A stretch of DNA of 64,000 bases from Kwoniella bestiolae CBS 10118 (taxonomy: Eukaryota; Basidiomycota; Tremellomycetes; Tremellales; Cryptococcaceae). The notes below the pieces were generated by a model. That model ran no database searches. It was given only the letters and a program-made list of their open reading frames with translations, and was not told where the DNA came from. The number at the start of each line of letters is the position of its first letter. The stretch's first letter is position 1. Of this stretch, positions 33,776-46,462 are shown one piece after another. The position numbers and the translations under genes were made by a program. Location of the stretch: NCBI RefSeq assembly GCF_000512585.2, contig NC_089244.1, positions 1,984,001 to 2,048,000 of the forward strand, in the 5' to 3' direction.

Positions 33776-34788
33776 AGCTGAAATTGCCGGTAAAAACCAA
33801 AACTATATACTCAAAATTTTCTTACGTAACCTTACCCTGGGGAATCACCTCTGTCGCTATCGACTTCACCTTCTGTTCTGGTGCGTGGTAGGATTATTGC
33901 ACCGTGGATATCAACCCAGTTCACGCCTTTCGTCTCTTCGTAGTGTTTTTTATCTATCTACACCAGTGCCAACTTGCAGTCGTAAAAGATTTGTACACCG
34001 TATGCTTTCATGCAGTTATACCTTAAAGTTGCCGGCATATGAACCTACGCCACTTGTGAGACCCTTTTGGTGAATCATGAGTGAAAAGGAAAGGCAAGAA
34101 ATCCACTCTCAAACGGGTAATTTTGAGAGGTAGTCTTGGTTAATACCCAATCTGGTCATTGACCGAATGTGAACAGAAGTGAAGGTATAACGTGAATCCA
34201 TAAGGGTAAATAGGGGTTTTAGTATGTATGTGCAGCACGGTGGTAGGGTATGCAGATCATCGGGCAGTAGTGAGTAGATGTAGTGCTAGTAAGCAAGTAA
34301 GCAAGCTGCACTTAGGGTTATGGTAATATGAGAGTAGAGAGTAGAGCCACACAAAGGAAGTTACAGTGGTGTTGGTAGTATTACTGTGTTAGGCCATTTG
34401 ATTTAATTTGTTACTACTAGCCTGGTAGTGTTTTTCTCACCACACACACCATCCATCTTGCTTACTATCACTATTACTATCATCGTATACATACTCGTAT
34501 TATACATACCATACATCGAAACATCATATACATCCATACATCCATCGATACATACACTTCAGAATACACGTCAAGTATTCAAGCGGAGTGAGCAAATAGG
34601 AGCGAACAGGCGTATAGGTTATATTCTGTAATAGACTTTGGGTGAGTCACGCCATCTTTCGCTGCAGTAGTCTTTTTGGTAAATTCACTGAAATCATATC
34701 TAGATAGGATCGAACACCAGACATCAAAAGACATTACTAGTCATCATCAGCCTCGGAGAGTAGAGAGTACAGAATACACACAGTCAAA
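33776..34788. other. Upstream region of GPA1
   Basis: About 1 kb. Contains CACACACACC and CATACATCCATACATCC tracts (34438-34560) in what is likely a long 5' leader of the G-alpha gene. No ORF supported. Confidence 0.4.
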
Positions 34789-37233
34789 ATGGGAGGATGT
34801 CTATCAACGCCCTCATCGCCCAAACACCCCAACGAGACCAAGCAGGTCGCCCCACCCTCTCAATCAGCCAAATCACCCCAGACCAACGTCAATAATCCCT
34901 CATCCCCCGCTCCAGTAAATACCAATGGCGAATCGACACCGACGAGCGCGGCTGGACAGGGTCTAGCTGCTGCCCTGGCATCTACGGAACCCACACCGCA
35001 GGAACAAAAGGGAGATAGGAATAGGAGTAATATTATTGATAGGCAATTGGAGGATGATTCGAAGAAGTTTAAGAGGGAATGTAAGATCTTGTTGCTGGGT
35101 GAGTATTCCGCGTTCTGTCTCTCTGAGGTCATTGGAGAACGTCGAAAGGTCTGGAGATGGTGACGCGATTCGCCATGGGCGTGGGGTGGATGATGGATGA
35201 ACATACGGAATAACGCTTGGTACCATGTGGAAGTGATGTCTTAACGCGACGTGCGAGGTAATATGGTCAAGAACCACTCTTCAATTCGAGCGGGACCCTA
35301 GTGCTTGTGTTGAGTCAAGACTGGGACGATGAGTCATCCTATGGAACCCTCGATCTTTGACTAGATATCTTGTCATCTGCGCCCCTACCATGTCTTCACT
35401 TGCCTAGTCTCCACACCTTTCCGCTCACCCATACTCTTCACGAATGCCCGCTACCTCATCACCTAAATCTCCATCCATCGTGCTGACTCGTTCGATCAAA
35501 TCTCGTAGGATCCGGAGAATCAGGTAAATCCACCATCGTCAAGCAGATGAAGATCATCCATCAAAACGGATACAGCCGCGAAGAGTTGTTGAGCTTCCGT
35601 CAAATCGTACATAAGAACGTACTCGATTCGGCTCAAGCGTTGATCATGGCGATGAGGAAGATTGGGGTCGATCCGGAGGATGCCAATAACAGGGTGAGTC
35701 GGTGAGATCTGACTGAGTGGAATCTATTCTCTCCTTGCGTGGGTGGTGGAGCACTTGAGCGGGTCAAGAGGCTGTTTTCATTGCACATGACATTCTCTCT
35801 GTCTTGCTACACGACTCAGATGAACACTATCATCTTTCTGTCTTCATACCTTCCCGTTACCCTCGAATTATTCCGTCCCCAATCGAGATCACCCATCCAA
35901 TCTCTTTCGTTTTTACTTTTCCCATACAACCAAGTACTCATCATGATTTCTTGCAAAATATACTAACCCACTCAATCGTCCTCAAAACAGGTATACGCCG
36001 ACCGAATCCTAGAGTACCGAATGGACACCGACCCCCTCTCCGTCCTCCCTTCCGAGATCTTGCACAACGTAGATTCCCTATGGCACGACCCCGTGATCCC
36101 ATCAGTGATGGACCGATCGTCCGAGTTCTACTTGATGGACTCTGCGACCTACTTCTTCGCCAACATCAGGAAGATCGGCGCGGCAGATTACATACCTGAC
36201 GAAGCTGATGTGTTGAGAGCGAGAACCAAGACTACTGGTATAAGCGAGACGAGGTTCAATATGGGTCAACTGTCTATTCATATGTTCGATGTGGGAGGTC
36301 AGAGATCGGAGAGGAAGAAGTGGATTCATTGTGAGTTGTCTTTCGTCATTGAAATTTATAACTGTCTGTTCGATTCTCTTTCAGATCCACTTCCTTATGG
36401 CGTAAACAGCATTGTCGCCTTGAGAAATTCGTCTTGAGAGCTATATAATACCATATCACAATATTTCCTTTACTTCTTCGCTTGACTGTTTTCTTTTGAT
36501 CATTATTTGATAACATATCACGCAAAAGAAGACCGACTAACTCTCCTTCAATCTTACAGGCTTTGAAGCAGTCACATCCATCATATTCTGTGTCGCCCTA
36601 TCAGAATACGATCAAGTTTTACTGGAAGAATCGGGTCAAAATAGAATGCAGGAGTCTTTGGTGTTGTTCGAATCAGTCATAAATTCAAGGTGGTTCTTGA
36701 GAACGTCAGTCATATTGTTCTTGAACAAGATCGATCTGTTCAAGCAGAAATTACCTAAGATACCTTTGGTGCAATACTTCCCTGAGTATACTGGTGAGTC
36801 CGCTTTTCCTTTCGTAGTGGTTGATTACGTTGTCTGTCATGATCTCTATCTTCATCTACTACTACCACGTATCTCGTCTTTTCCCTCTCATTGGATCGGT
36901 CCGACCCACATGCTGGGTCACTGTTGGATATCACATCGCTTACTTATCTTGGGTTGGATGATAGGCGGTGCCGATATAAACAAAGCTGCCAAGTACATCT
37001 TATGGAGGTTCACCCAAACCAACCGAGCAAGATTATCTGTCTACCCCCATCTGACGCAAGCGACAGATACTTCTAACGTGAGTACAAGAAGTCTTGACAG
37101 TCCACCATATTCCATAACCTATGATCATCTATTTCAAACTAATCATCTCGCTCGTTGACAGATCCGACTCGTTTTCGCGGCAGTAAAAGAGACGATCCTC
37201 CAAAACGCTCTGCGTGATTCAGGTATATTGTAA
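34789..37233 (+). CDS. GPA1: G-protein alpha subunit (Gpa1-type)
   Basis: Membrane GTPase coupling receptors to effectors; in Cryptococcus the Gpa1 class drives the cAMP pathway. Exons 34789-35098, 35509-35693, 35991-36330, 36560-36793, 36965-37077 and 37162-37233 join in phase to 417 aa. The N-terminus MGGCLSTP has Gly2 (myristoylation) and Cys4 (palmitoylation). A Ser/Pro/Asn-rich extension of about 80 residues precedes IIDRQLEDDSKKFKRECKIL. All guanine-nucleotide motifs are present: GSGESGKST (G1), RTKTTGISE (switch I with the conserved Arg and Thr), FDVGGQRSERKKW (G3, catalytic Gln), FLNKIDLF (G4) and the TCAT-like FAAVKETIL (G5). The C-terminus LRDSGIL has no Cys for pertussis-type ADP-ribosylation. 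Assignment to Gpa1 rather than Gpa2/3 rests on the long N-extension and this tail. Confidence 0.9.
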
Positions 37234-37700
37234 TTTGATTGGATTCGATGCGACACTTATCTCAAAACACTTCTATTGCTTCTCCTTCTTTATAGGTTTC
37301 CTTATAATACTTATCCTGTACTACGACAACTATCCCTTCTTTCACTCAGTATCATGTAACATTATATACCCGTTTATCGATATCGATTAGTCTGCTTTCG
37401 CCCTCTTCTTTTCGTCTCATCCCATTCAGCAGTGTTTGATCTCTCTTCTTTTGGCGATTTATCGAAGGGCTAGCAATGGGCGGAAGAACATTAGTCTGGA
37501 ACAGGATGGGATTGGAGGGTACGTTCCAAGGGTCTCAGATCAAAGATGGAATTTAGATCGAGGACAATCTGGGTCAAATCGGAATGCGCATGGGGAGATA
37601 GATGGAATGGGAGAACGGATTTAGACTAGGATCGGGGATTGTTAAATATGGTTTGATGGGAATCACTACTTCTCGATTAGGTATCACCCATCTCGAATGC

Positions 37701-37733
37701 ACGAATGGATCACGAATGGATCACGAATGGATC
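37701..37733. repeat. 11-base tandem repeat, three units
   Basis: ACGAATGGATC occurs three times head to tail with no mismatch, about 470 bases after the GPA1 stop. Confidence 0.9.
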
Positions 37734-39261
37734 GACGCCCTTCTCAATCCCAGATCAGGTGAAAAGCACACGATTGATCTTCCCCTTGGCATCGACAATT
37801 GCTGAAATCCCATACCCCGGATCATTCCTTCGTCCTCCATCAAACCCCTGTCGCCTCAACCCGTTATCCGGCGATCTGACCTGCATTGCAAAAAGGTCAT
37901 CAACCTACTACCCTCCAGTCGTTCATCCATCATACATTTAAATCTATCGGATTTTCTCATTTTGATATTCATATTTACACATACCCTGCTCCTTGGATAT
38001 TAGTATCATTCAGTAACACATGACAGTTGTTTTAGTGCCCTTTCGTCCCTTCTTTCTATCATTCGATAACTACATCATGCAGATACAAATGGGTCTCATC
38101 CTGAGTACGAGTGTGGTGATAACTTCCTTACAATCTCACTGGGACACTAAGAGTAGGACCAGAGTATGGTGTCAACCCAATTACGGACACTGGGACGTGC
38201 TTCTGGTCCCCTACGTCAGATCACCGAACGTTCATGTTGCATACCCTGTTGCATATATGGATCTGCACCAGACAAGTTGGCTCATCGATTCATGAACTGT
38301 CGACTCAATCTGTTGAAGATCTACACCGTTCATATACTCTCACCTGGTAAGAAGTCTACTCACCCCGAAGTGTCACTTGTCACTACAATGACATCCGTCC
38401 TTGTACAGACAGGAAGAAGCACTCCCAGATAAGATAACTTCGTCCATGGGATGATGCATCACTCTATAATACTTGACCATCAAAGATTCAAGGGAGCAGG
38501 CCAAGCAACATCGAGATGCATACAGAGTAGCGATTGTTAGAGTACTGGAACCCACCATGATTGCAATGCGTTACGACAGAGGAGCTCCTCGTGGTTGCAA
38601 AGTGAAGCTCAACCGGAAACTCGGTCTCGGCTCTCTTTTGTGCCTGTTGCCTGTGCTCATGTTCCTTTCGTCACCCTCGGCTCCAAAAATGAACGTTCGG
38701 GGTACAAATTTTACTTTCTGTTAAACGCGAAAATTCGAAATCACCGTGCTGCACGCATTGGCTTTTGTCCAATCGCACTCTCACCCTGTTCCTGTTAGCG
38801 CGAAAGGGATTACTTGTAATATCGAATGAGGAGCGCCAATGCATGCTTCGTTTTGCCGAGCTCATCTGTGCAATCAGCTGCTGATGCTGTTAACCATAAT
38901 GCAAAAAAAAAGGGAAGACGTGCTCATATACCATATTATACTGATTGTCGCCGGGTCGGTCCGATTGGTTAATAAAGGAGTTCAAAAATTGTATATGGTA
39001 TCTGATTGCTAAGCGCATGTCATTCCATATACCTGTCTGCGTGTCCATATGGATTATATCCTTCGCATCCCTGCTTGATTGTTCTTCATCATCATCTTCT
39101 ATCTTTGCTATCTTTGCTATCTTTCCTTGTCAAAGGCGATACAGTGTAGTCAGTCTAGCAGAGTACCCCGTTTCACTGTACCATCCGTCAACATCAACAC
39201 ATCACTCCAAAGGACCTCCTTTGGCTCGTAGTAAAGACAGATCTTTGCTTAGACACACATC

Positions 39262-39345
39262 ATTGTCATTGTCATTGTCATTGTCATCGCCATCCACCAT
39301 CACCACCATCACCACCATCACCACCATCACCATCATCATCACCAT
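39262..39345. repeat. CATTGT / CACCAT microsatellite
   Basis: Runs of CATTGT (four) pass into CACCATCAC trinucleotide repeats. The location upstream of the DUF1479 gene suggests a polymorphic spacer. Confidence 0.85.
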
Positions 39346-39717
39346 CGAGCTAGAAGCAAGGTCTACCCATCACCATCACCTTTGGATCGATATCTAAGCT
39401 TTACGAGTATAGCAACTCAATCACACCTCGCTTAGAGATAACAATTATCCACCGGCTAAAATCGTATTCTTGATTTTTCATTTCTATCTGGTAAATATTA
39501 AATATTCAATTTAACCGGGAAATTCCGACCACAAGAATATCAAGATATCAAAATCATATTCACATTCGAATATTTGAATATTTGAATATTTGAATAATAA
39601 TCAAAGCACCAGCATCAGCAACTCCTACACGACTGGCTATACGAGGTGGTTTCATAGTACACATCTCAGATACCCCCAACTCTGCTCCTACACCACCACA
39701 CCACTCTAACCACCACG

Positions 39718-41159
39718 ATGACATACCGTCGACTACTCACCTCCCTAGCCTCTCACCCTCCTTCATCTCTCTCTTCAAACTCACGATTGATCCCACCATA
39801 CGCCCAACACTTGCCCTCCCTGGCACAGACACCTTCTTCCTCCCTCAGACCACCATACGAGCACACAGCCCAAGTGGCGAATGTAAAAGTCGTAAATAGG
39901 TCACTCAAATCGCCAATGAAGTTCGAACTGTTACTCTCGAATCCTCAGAATGGTTCTGGGGCAAGTAAGCTAGACCAATGGAAAAATGAGGTTTTGTCCA
40001 ATGATCAGAGTAGAGCAGGTCTCGAGAAGAGGTGGAGGGAGGTCGTCGGTGGTCTGGAGCGGCTGAGGGATGGTCAAGTGAGTGATATCCAAACTTCGTC
40101 ATCGCCCATTCCTGCGTCTCGCGAATCGAAGCTGATCTAATTCTCGAATAGAACGAGGTACCCCAAATAGCATTTCAACGGCTCAGCTCGGAACTGTCAT
40201 CAGCATCCACTGTAAACAAAATCAAGGACACCGGTTTAGTCGTTGTTCGAGATGTGGTACGGGACTCAGAAGCTATCGAATGGGCAAGGGAGGTATTGCT
40301 GAGCGTGGGTGAAAGAGGTGGAAGGGGTGAGTGATGGGGTTTCATTCGGACACATCTTAATCTACAATCACCGTAAATAGACTAGCACCTTTTGATATCT
40401 TTCATCTCCTCGATCTACACATGTACAATGCTGACTCCCTCAATAGCGGTATACTGGCACCCCTCCCTCCTATCAGCTCGATCCAACCCTTCCATCCTCT
40501 CCGCCAACTCCCAAGTGTCCTCTGCCCTCCTCTCTTCACCCGAAGTATACCTCAAAGCCTCAACGATAATCGAAGGCCTTCATCCACAACCTATCATTCC
40601 CCCGACCACCTCCAGCGATCTATGGTCAACCCCAGGATCGCTATTATCTCACCTAACGCTCACACCAAGTATCCCAAACTCATCTACCATCGTCTCCCCC
40701 ACAATCCTAGCAGCAGAGTACGCCGCCCTCCGACCGTTCTTCCGATCGATCAAATCCAAGATCTCCTTCTACTCTTCCTCGTCTGCTGAATACCTCGATC
40801 TCCAGAATTGGGAACTGCTCGACCCGTCGTCACCCGTGGGAGAAATGGATCTACCCCATCTCAAGTCCATCCAGATCATCCACCCGGAGCTTACCCCGGG
40901 AGATATGGTGTTCTACCACTCGGCTTTGCCCATAACTACCTCTCCTAACAGCGGTCAGGTATTCCTCCCTCTGCAACCTATCCTTAAGGGGTCGGAGGGA
41001 TCGGCTCAATGGGTGGAAGAGCAGAAGAAAGCTTTTGAGAAGGGAGTGCCACCTCCCGGAGAGGCTGTGGGCGATAATGAGGGGTTATGGCTTTTGGAGG
41101 AGAAGGGCGAGAGGGGGATGATTGGTAGTAGAGCTGGAAGGGATGCTATGGGTTATTAA
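39718..41159 (+). CDS. DUF1479-family protein (2-oxoglutarate-oxygenase-like fold)
   Basis: Member of the DUF1479 family; other members are predicted Fe(II)/2-oxoglutarate-dependent oxygenases, substrate unknown. Exons 39718-40077, 40152-40326 and 40447-41159 join in phase to 415 aa. The N-terminus MTYRRLLTSLASHPPSSLSS is Ser/Arg-rich, possibly mitochondrial. Family landmarks: LEKRWREVVGGLERLRDGQN, VPQIAFQRLS, DTGLVVVRDVVRDSEAIEWA and VYWHPSLLSARSNPSIL. Near the end, HPELTPGDMVFYHSALPITT is the usual Gly-Asp plus His segment of the barrel. The central part is shorter than in many members and the usual iron-binding H-x-D is not obvious to me, so activity is uncertain. Confidence 0.75.
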
Positions 41160-42385
41160 GGTGTCCTCACTGTTTCAAGGAATATGATCAGAGTGGTGAC
41201 GACACTTGGGGGAAAAAGCGGTAACCCTCAAGACATAATCGATACCTCGTAAGATCCTGTCTCGTAAAAGTGATCTCTACAGGATATATTGTCAAAATGG
41301 GTTTCTCAAGCTCCTACAGTCGACCACCAGAGAATCATTGGATCGGATAGATGGCATAGGTTTACACAGGTTGTATATAATATCTGGCATCGGGCGGTCA
41401 ATCAAGTTTGTATTTAAAATAGACTGTTCAAGTCTTATCTTCGTTCTTAGTTTATCTGATTTCGTTTTTGTCAGTTGTTTAGGTTCAGGTACAATACAAG
41501 TAGAAACGACATGGATTCATGTATCCGAGTGAAGTATTCTGCATAATAGAGTGCAACAGGGTCCGGCACGGTGAGACATCGTATTAATCGCTGGAAAGTA
41601 AGATTCATCTACAGGAGATAATTTAGATGGAGTATCGCACTGCGCACTGCATTATCGCCGTTTCCTATGCACCTCACCTTTTCTCTCGTTATCCAAACTC
41701 AACGTGCTAACACTGAGGATCCGAAGAGAAGGAACGCAAGGAAAGATGGCAAGCGACGAGCGGGAAATCACAATTCCAAGACGCCGAATAGTTACCGTAG
41801 GCATGAATTGAACAGGCCCTCTACTCTCAAACATATAGTATCTCACCCCTCCTTCAGGACGATCATCAAACTTGAGTGGGCATCTCCGGAGTCCGACGGC
41901 ATCTGATCAAACCAGATATCAAAAGTGAAGACCCCAATGCCAGAGTTGAAGGACAAATACGCAGTACTACGGCGCCTCCTCTTTTCCTCCTCTTGGTTGG
42001 GCTCTTTTGAAAGATACCCAGCTGATGAGCAGTGGAGGATCCCTGTCTTTCGGCTGTCGAGCTCGGTCATTGATGAGCCCACCTACTGAGATCTCAGTCT
42101 AGTGGGTGTTCAGGAAGGAATCAACGAAAGAATTGTGACCAGGAGGATCAAGTCAACGACTGCAAGTAGACAGGTTCTGTTCCTTTCTTAGATTTAGATG
42201 CATGAGAGATTGTAATTGTCCATGAAAACCCGGAAGCAGAACATGTAAATAGAATGAGAAGGAGAGAATCGAGGATCGATGAGATATATCAACGAGACTG
42301 TGGGAGTACGTGATTTACCCATCGGAAGTACCAAGCACGGTTTCATCCCTTTGATAGAGTAAAGTCCTCTAACACCTCTTCCTTC
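41160..42385. other. Intergenic region
   Basis: About 1.2 kb with 3' flanks of the DUF1479 gene and of the first small-secreted-family gene (converging). No supported ORF. Confidence 0.35.
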
Positions 42386-43397
42386 CTAGACAAGGGTTGG
42401 ATTCACTTTGAGCTGCACATGAATAATTGTCAGCCTCTGCCAACTTATCGTGATCACCCGGGGTCAACCGGGACACCACCCACTCACGTAAAAAGGTTAT
42501 GGTGATAGGTTCGATATTCGTGACACCAAGACTGCTGACGTCCGACGAAGAATAACCACCAACAATGACGGTATACCCAGCGTATAGACCGATGTACATC
42601 TGAGGAGTGAAATTGTACTGAGAGTTTGAGGCTACCCAATCGTACGAGAGCACACCTGCAGCGCTATGTCGGTAGTACGAGAAAGCGGTTGATCGACCAA
42701 TGAAGGACACGCTAAATCAGGTATCCAGCGGTCAGTCAAAAAACACAAAAACCAATGAGGTGTTTTCCCCAACTTACTCGTATCCACTGGGACCGGTGGT
42801 CAGTTTGGAAGGTGTGTAGAGGTATCGCCAAGAGCTAGTATCATCATTGTAGATCTGGATGGTGGAGCCTGAGAAGGCCCCCGTTCCTGGAGTTTTGATC
42901 AATGCGGCCAAGTCGATGTCCTACATTTTCAAAATCGATATCAATATCAGTATCATGAGATACACGAAAAGGTTCCAAACGAAAAAATGCATCATACCCT
43001 TGATGAGGGGTGAAAGACAACTCACGTTTGTGATTGACAAAATACCGACATCAGATGGAGGAGAGACGTAGATCTGACCGGCTCTCTTCCTCTTGGAAGG
43101 ATTGTTATATGTCACGACGTAGTTACCTGTCTCAGGTGATCCCGAGGGTTGTTGTCGTTTGGCTTTACAATGCGGGTCAGCCGGATCAGAACATGTAACA
43201 AACAACCTTCCTCAATATCGACTCGACTCACCAGCAGTCCGAGTCGCATTGAAAGGGATCAGAGGCTTCTTCAAAGGTAATCCTTGAGACAACCTGTAGG
43301 CATTGGTATCCTCTGGCACAGGTGAAGCGAGAGCTCCACCGAACCCGAAGGTAAGAAGTAACAAGATGAACGAGTGTAAGAGAGAGACTGAAACCAT
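42386..43397 (-). CDS. Small secreted protein family, member A
   Basis: Unknown function; first of a tandem family. ATG 43397 begins MVSVSLLHSFILLLLTFGFG, a strong signal peptide with predicted cleavage after ALAS. The next segment DTNAYRLSQGLPLKKPLIPF resembles the NxxRLxxGLP(P/L) motif seen after signal peptides in many basidiomycete secreted proteins. Exon 2 begins AKRQQPSG and ends near RKRAGQIYVSPPSDVGILSI; both sides carry Lys-Arg pairs typical of Kex2 sites. Exon 3 reads ALIKTPGTGAFSGSTIQIYN through TTGPSGY, exon 4 SYYRHSAAGVLSYDWVASNS, FTPQMYIGLYAGYTVIVGGY and NIEPITITF, and a last short exon ends LKVNPTLV. Five exons, all in phase as far as checked. Likely secreted and processed; no known domain. 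Confidence 0.75.
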
Positions 43398-44125
43398 CTT
43401 GATCTGTCGATTGTCTGTTGACTTTTGGCTAAGAAGTAAGGTAGAGGATTTAGAGATGAGGAGACAAAGTCAATCTGCATTCGCTGATTATATATATACA
43501 TTGCGATGACAACCCTCCGGCCGGTAGCTGCTCCGCCAAGTATGGCGACGATCATCCGCTTTATTGTTTACATCAGGCCCAAACATTCCAGTCAGCACCT
43601 CAAAGCTCATCGGATGCTCGTAGTGGCGAAGACGAAGGGGATGAAGGTTATCATGGCGCTTCAGTATGGATTGGTGACACATCGGATGCGATCCCACAAA
43701 CATTGAACATGCCGTAAGTGTTTTTGTTTGTTTGTACGTTGGTCGTACCGGATGACAGGAATCTGCGATTAAAGTTGGCGTCGATCACGTTATGCATGTC
43801 GGACGGGATGTACTGTAGGTGGACAATCATATCGAATGTGCCTTTGTTGCATGTTTTCAACTATCAACTAATCCCAACACCTTGAACGGAGTGGCTGTTG
43901 AAGCCAAACACAATACACCGTATCTCCAGCTCATTTCTGGCGGGAATGCCATGGAAGAGGCATGGCCTGATGTATCACAATGAAAACCCGGAAATACATG
44001 CTGAGATTGAAGGGGAATACAATTTGCGATGAGGGTATACATATGGGAAACTTTTCGAGCAAGCCTCTTGCCGATCAAGCTGGTCAGTCCGCCACCCTAA
44101 CGGCGGTCTGCTGGAGGGGACACCC
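43398..44125. other. Intergenic between family members A and B
   Basis: About 730 bases; the first 150 hold the promoter of A with a TATATATAAT stretch (about 43488-43499). No supported gene. Confidence 0.4.
43488..43500 (-). promoter_or_regulatory. TATA-like element of member A
   Basis: On the minus strand a TATATATAAT run lies about 95 bases upstream of ATG 43397, a plausible TATA position for a secreted-protein gene. Confidence 0.5.
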
Positions 44126-45064
44126 CTATGCAATCGTTTCTGCAAAGACACGCCATTTATCAGTAAATCAGCAATGTATCGACCATAGATTGAGAAAGCA
44201 GACTCACGGATGAAAGTGATAGTGATAGGCTCAACGTCGGCGAAGCCCAAATACGTCAGATCAGAAGGCTCGTAAGCCCCCGTGATGAACACATTGCCGT
44301 TGAAAGTGCATGTATAATGCTGAGGAGTATAATTGTAAGTCGTATCTTCAGCGACCCAATCGTAAGAGATCAATCCGGCAGAGGACTGCTTGTACAGTGA
44401 TGATTCTGTAGAGGAACGTGCGATGTATACAACGCTGAACAGGAAGAACAAAACATCAGTCTCAATGGTCAGGTATAGCAAATGGAAGAAAGCGAGGAGA
44501 CTCACTCATAGCCGCTTTGCGAAGTAGCTATCTTGGATGTTTTCAGATTGGGTGAAGTTTGATCCAACACTCGTATTTCTTGGTTAGAGTATGGCCCACC
44601 ACCAGGTACCCTGAAGATGGCAGCTTGGGCCGGATCCTGCAGTGACATCAGTACATCAGCGGATGTTTTAGAGAAGACAGGTTTAAGCCAGACTGAGAGA
44701 ATGTACGGTGGTTGTGCTGAAGGTAGCGACATTCGGGTTCTTCCACAGGTAGATGGGACCATCCCTCTTTCGCCTGGTAGGATCATTGTAATTTACTACA
44801 AAGTAGCCCACCTGAGGTGCACTCGAAGGCTGTTGTCGTTTGGCTGGACAATAAGGTATCAGTGAACATCATGATCTTCTTGCGAGCGGGGTTCTGAAGG
44901 GTCAGTCACTCACCGACAGTTTTCGTCGCATCAAACGGAATGAGAGGTTTTTTGAGAGGTAACCCTCGCGATAACCTATAAGCATTGCTGTCATCGCCGA
45001 TGGGAGACGCTAGAGCTGTGAAAGACAATAGGAAGATGACCAGGGAGTATAGCAGGGAGACCAT
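44126..45064 (-). CDS. Small secreted protein family, member B
   Basis: Paralogue of member A. ATG 45064 begins MVSLLYSLVIFLLSFTALAS, a signal peptide, followed by NAYRLSRGLPLKKPLIPFDA. Exon 2 starts AKRQQPSSAPQVGYFVVNYN and carries a second dibasic block, RRKRDGPIYLW. Exon 3 gives PAQAAIFRVPGGGPYSN and TSKIATSQSGY; exon 4 gives LYKQSSAGLISYDWVAEDTT, YNYTPQHYTCTFNGN and LGFADVEPITITFI; the last exon ends QTIA. Exon boundaries and phases match member A. Function unknown. Confidence 0.75.
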
Positions 45065-45830
45065 GATGATTCGACCGTCTGTTTTGGGCTACACACAGTT
45101 GAACGGGAATTGCAAGAAAGGAACGATGTTGGAATTGAAATAAAGAACGATGGAATCATACCTTCTACGAAGAGAGATTCCTACATCTGCCCAGCTCGAG
45201 GATACCATAGCTACACCAATGATCATCCGTTGGACAAATAATGGAATAAGGGACGCAACAACCGATTAGACTATCAGACTTCAGGAGCAACCTTCCTAAT
45301 TCGGGATGCAACTGTCGATCGCGTCTCATCGAACGGCGCCATTTGTGCAAGAATTCCAAGACCGAGTATATGCCGTAAATGCCAAAACTATCGGTTGTTT
45401 GGTTCGATCCGTTCCTGATTGTCGGTCTTCAGGTAGACATGTCAATCCGTGCAGAACATGCAGCCCTACTCAGTCTCACTCTCTCCTTTCTCTGTGCATG
45501 ATCATGCAAATCATGGCGAGAACGCCGAACGTAGGGGCAGTCGTACAGAGGGAGGGCCGCACAGATCCGCTTCTTAGGATGTATACTCACTCGCCAGCGT
45601 TTGTCCGTAGGATGGGGACAGAGTGGCTATAATGATTCATTGCCATTCACAGTGCAGGCGGGACGATAGAGCATGACTGTCCATATAAGGTCAAAAACTA
45701 GAGAATTGAATGTGAGACACAGATAAGCGACTGAAGGATGAGGAGCAAAATCCAACATTGAGACATGAAAGGCGGGAACACGATTGGGTTTCAGACATTC
45801 CCTTCAAAGACATGATATTTCTGTGGTGTT
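45065..45830. other. Intergenic between member B and the decayed member
   Basis: About 770 bases. Contains the promoter of member B and the 3' flank of the next module. No supported ORF. Confidence 0.35.
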
Positions 45831-46340
45831 TTATCCCTCGAATTCTAAATGCAGGACAAAACAGTTTTGTCAGTTATCAATAGCTGGCTGACAGAAAGCT
45901 TGAGCTCACGAGTGAATGTAATGGTGATTGGTTGAACGTCCGTCACACCAAATGTAGTCAGACCAGAGGACGCATAAGCCCCCGCTACCATTGGATACCC
46001 GCCGTGGTTGCCAACAAACATGGAAGGTGTGAAAGTGTCAGGCGAGGTAGGAGCCAGCCACAGGTAGCTCAGCACTCCAGATGCACTCTGTTTATACAGC
46101 GTCGAAGGGGTGGTCAAGGCGAGGTAGGTCATACTGTAGAACGATGGATCAGCGACGGCTCAACAGAATGGAGAAGATTGTGCACTGACTCGTAACCACT
46201 TGCTCCAGCATCTATTTTGAGAGTAGCGAGGCCCTTCCATGTTTGCGCCGTTGAGTCGTAGTACTGAACAGTTCCACCCGAGTACGCGCCTGTGCCAGGC
46301 ACCTTGAAGTAGCCCGCTTTACTTGAATCCTAAGGCAAAC
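45831..46340 (-). other. Duplicated 3' exon set (module C) of the small secreted family
   Basis: Minus-strand exons homologous only to exons 3-5 of members A and B. Exon 3 starts DSSKAGYFKVPGTGAYSG, exon 4 reads TLYKQSASGVLSYLWLAPTS and DVQPITITF, and the last exon ends TQFEG at TAA 45831. No signal-peptide or KRQQ exon lies upstream; the preceding sequence is the last exon of the next module (D). The splice acceptor before exon 3 is in the same phase as the D-module exon-2 donor, so it could be used as an alternative 3' end of that gene, skipping the damaged exons. Intact by reading frame. Confidence 0.65.
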
Positions 46341-46462
46341 GAAGTCGTCAGGCTTGTAAGCTCACATCGAAAAACGACGGATTTCCGCCTCATAATAGGA
46401 TACTCGTTGTTAGTGGAAGAATGAGAGTCCTGGGGACGCAATCTGGTCCTCAGTGATCACTG

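Larger units (their letters stand above)
37234..39717. other. Long intergenic region with tandem repeats
   Basis: About 2.5 kb without a supported gene. It holds an 11-base unit ACGAATGGATC repeated three times (37701-37733), a CATTGT/CACCAT microsatellite (39262-39345) and a GAATATTT repeat (about 39555-39595). The pyrimidine-rich end near 39660-39717 is the 5' leader of the next gene. Confidence 0.45.

Noticed and set aside
33574..33891. Plus-strand frame containing RSDHGRARTADNCITN, also seen in a minus-strand frame at 32158-32406
   Set aside because: The shared peptide is the translation of the duplicated tRNA-Ile gene, not a repeated protein.
37234..39717. Possible CRISPR-like or transposon structure in the repeat-bearing intergenic region
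   Set aside because: Repeats are only an 11-base triplet and simple microsatellites; no terminal repeats, no transposase frame, and a CRISPR array is not expected in a eukaryote.
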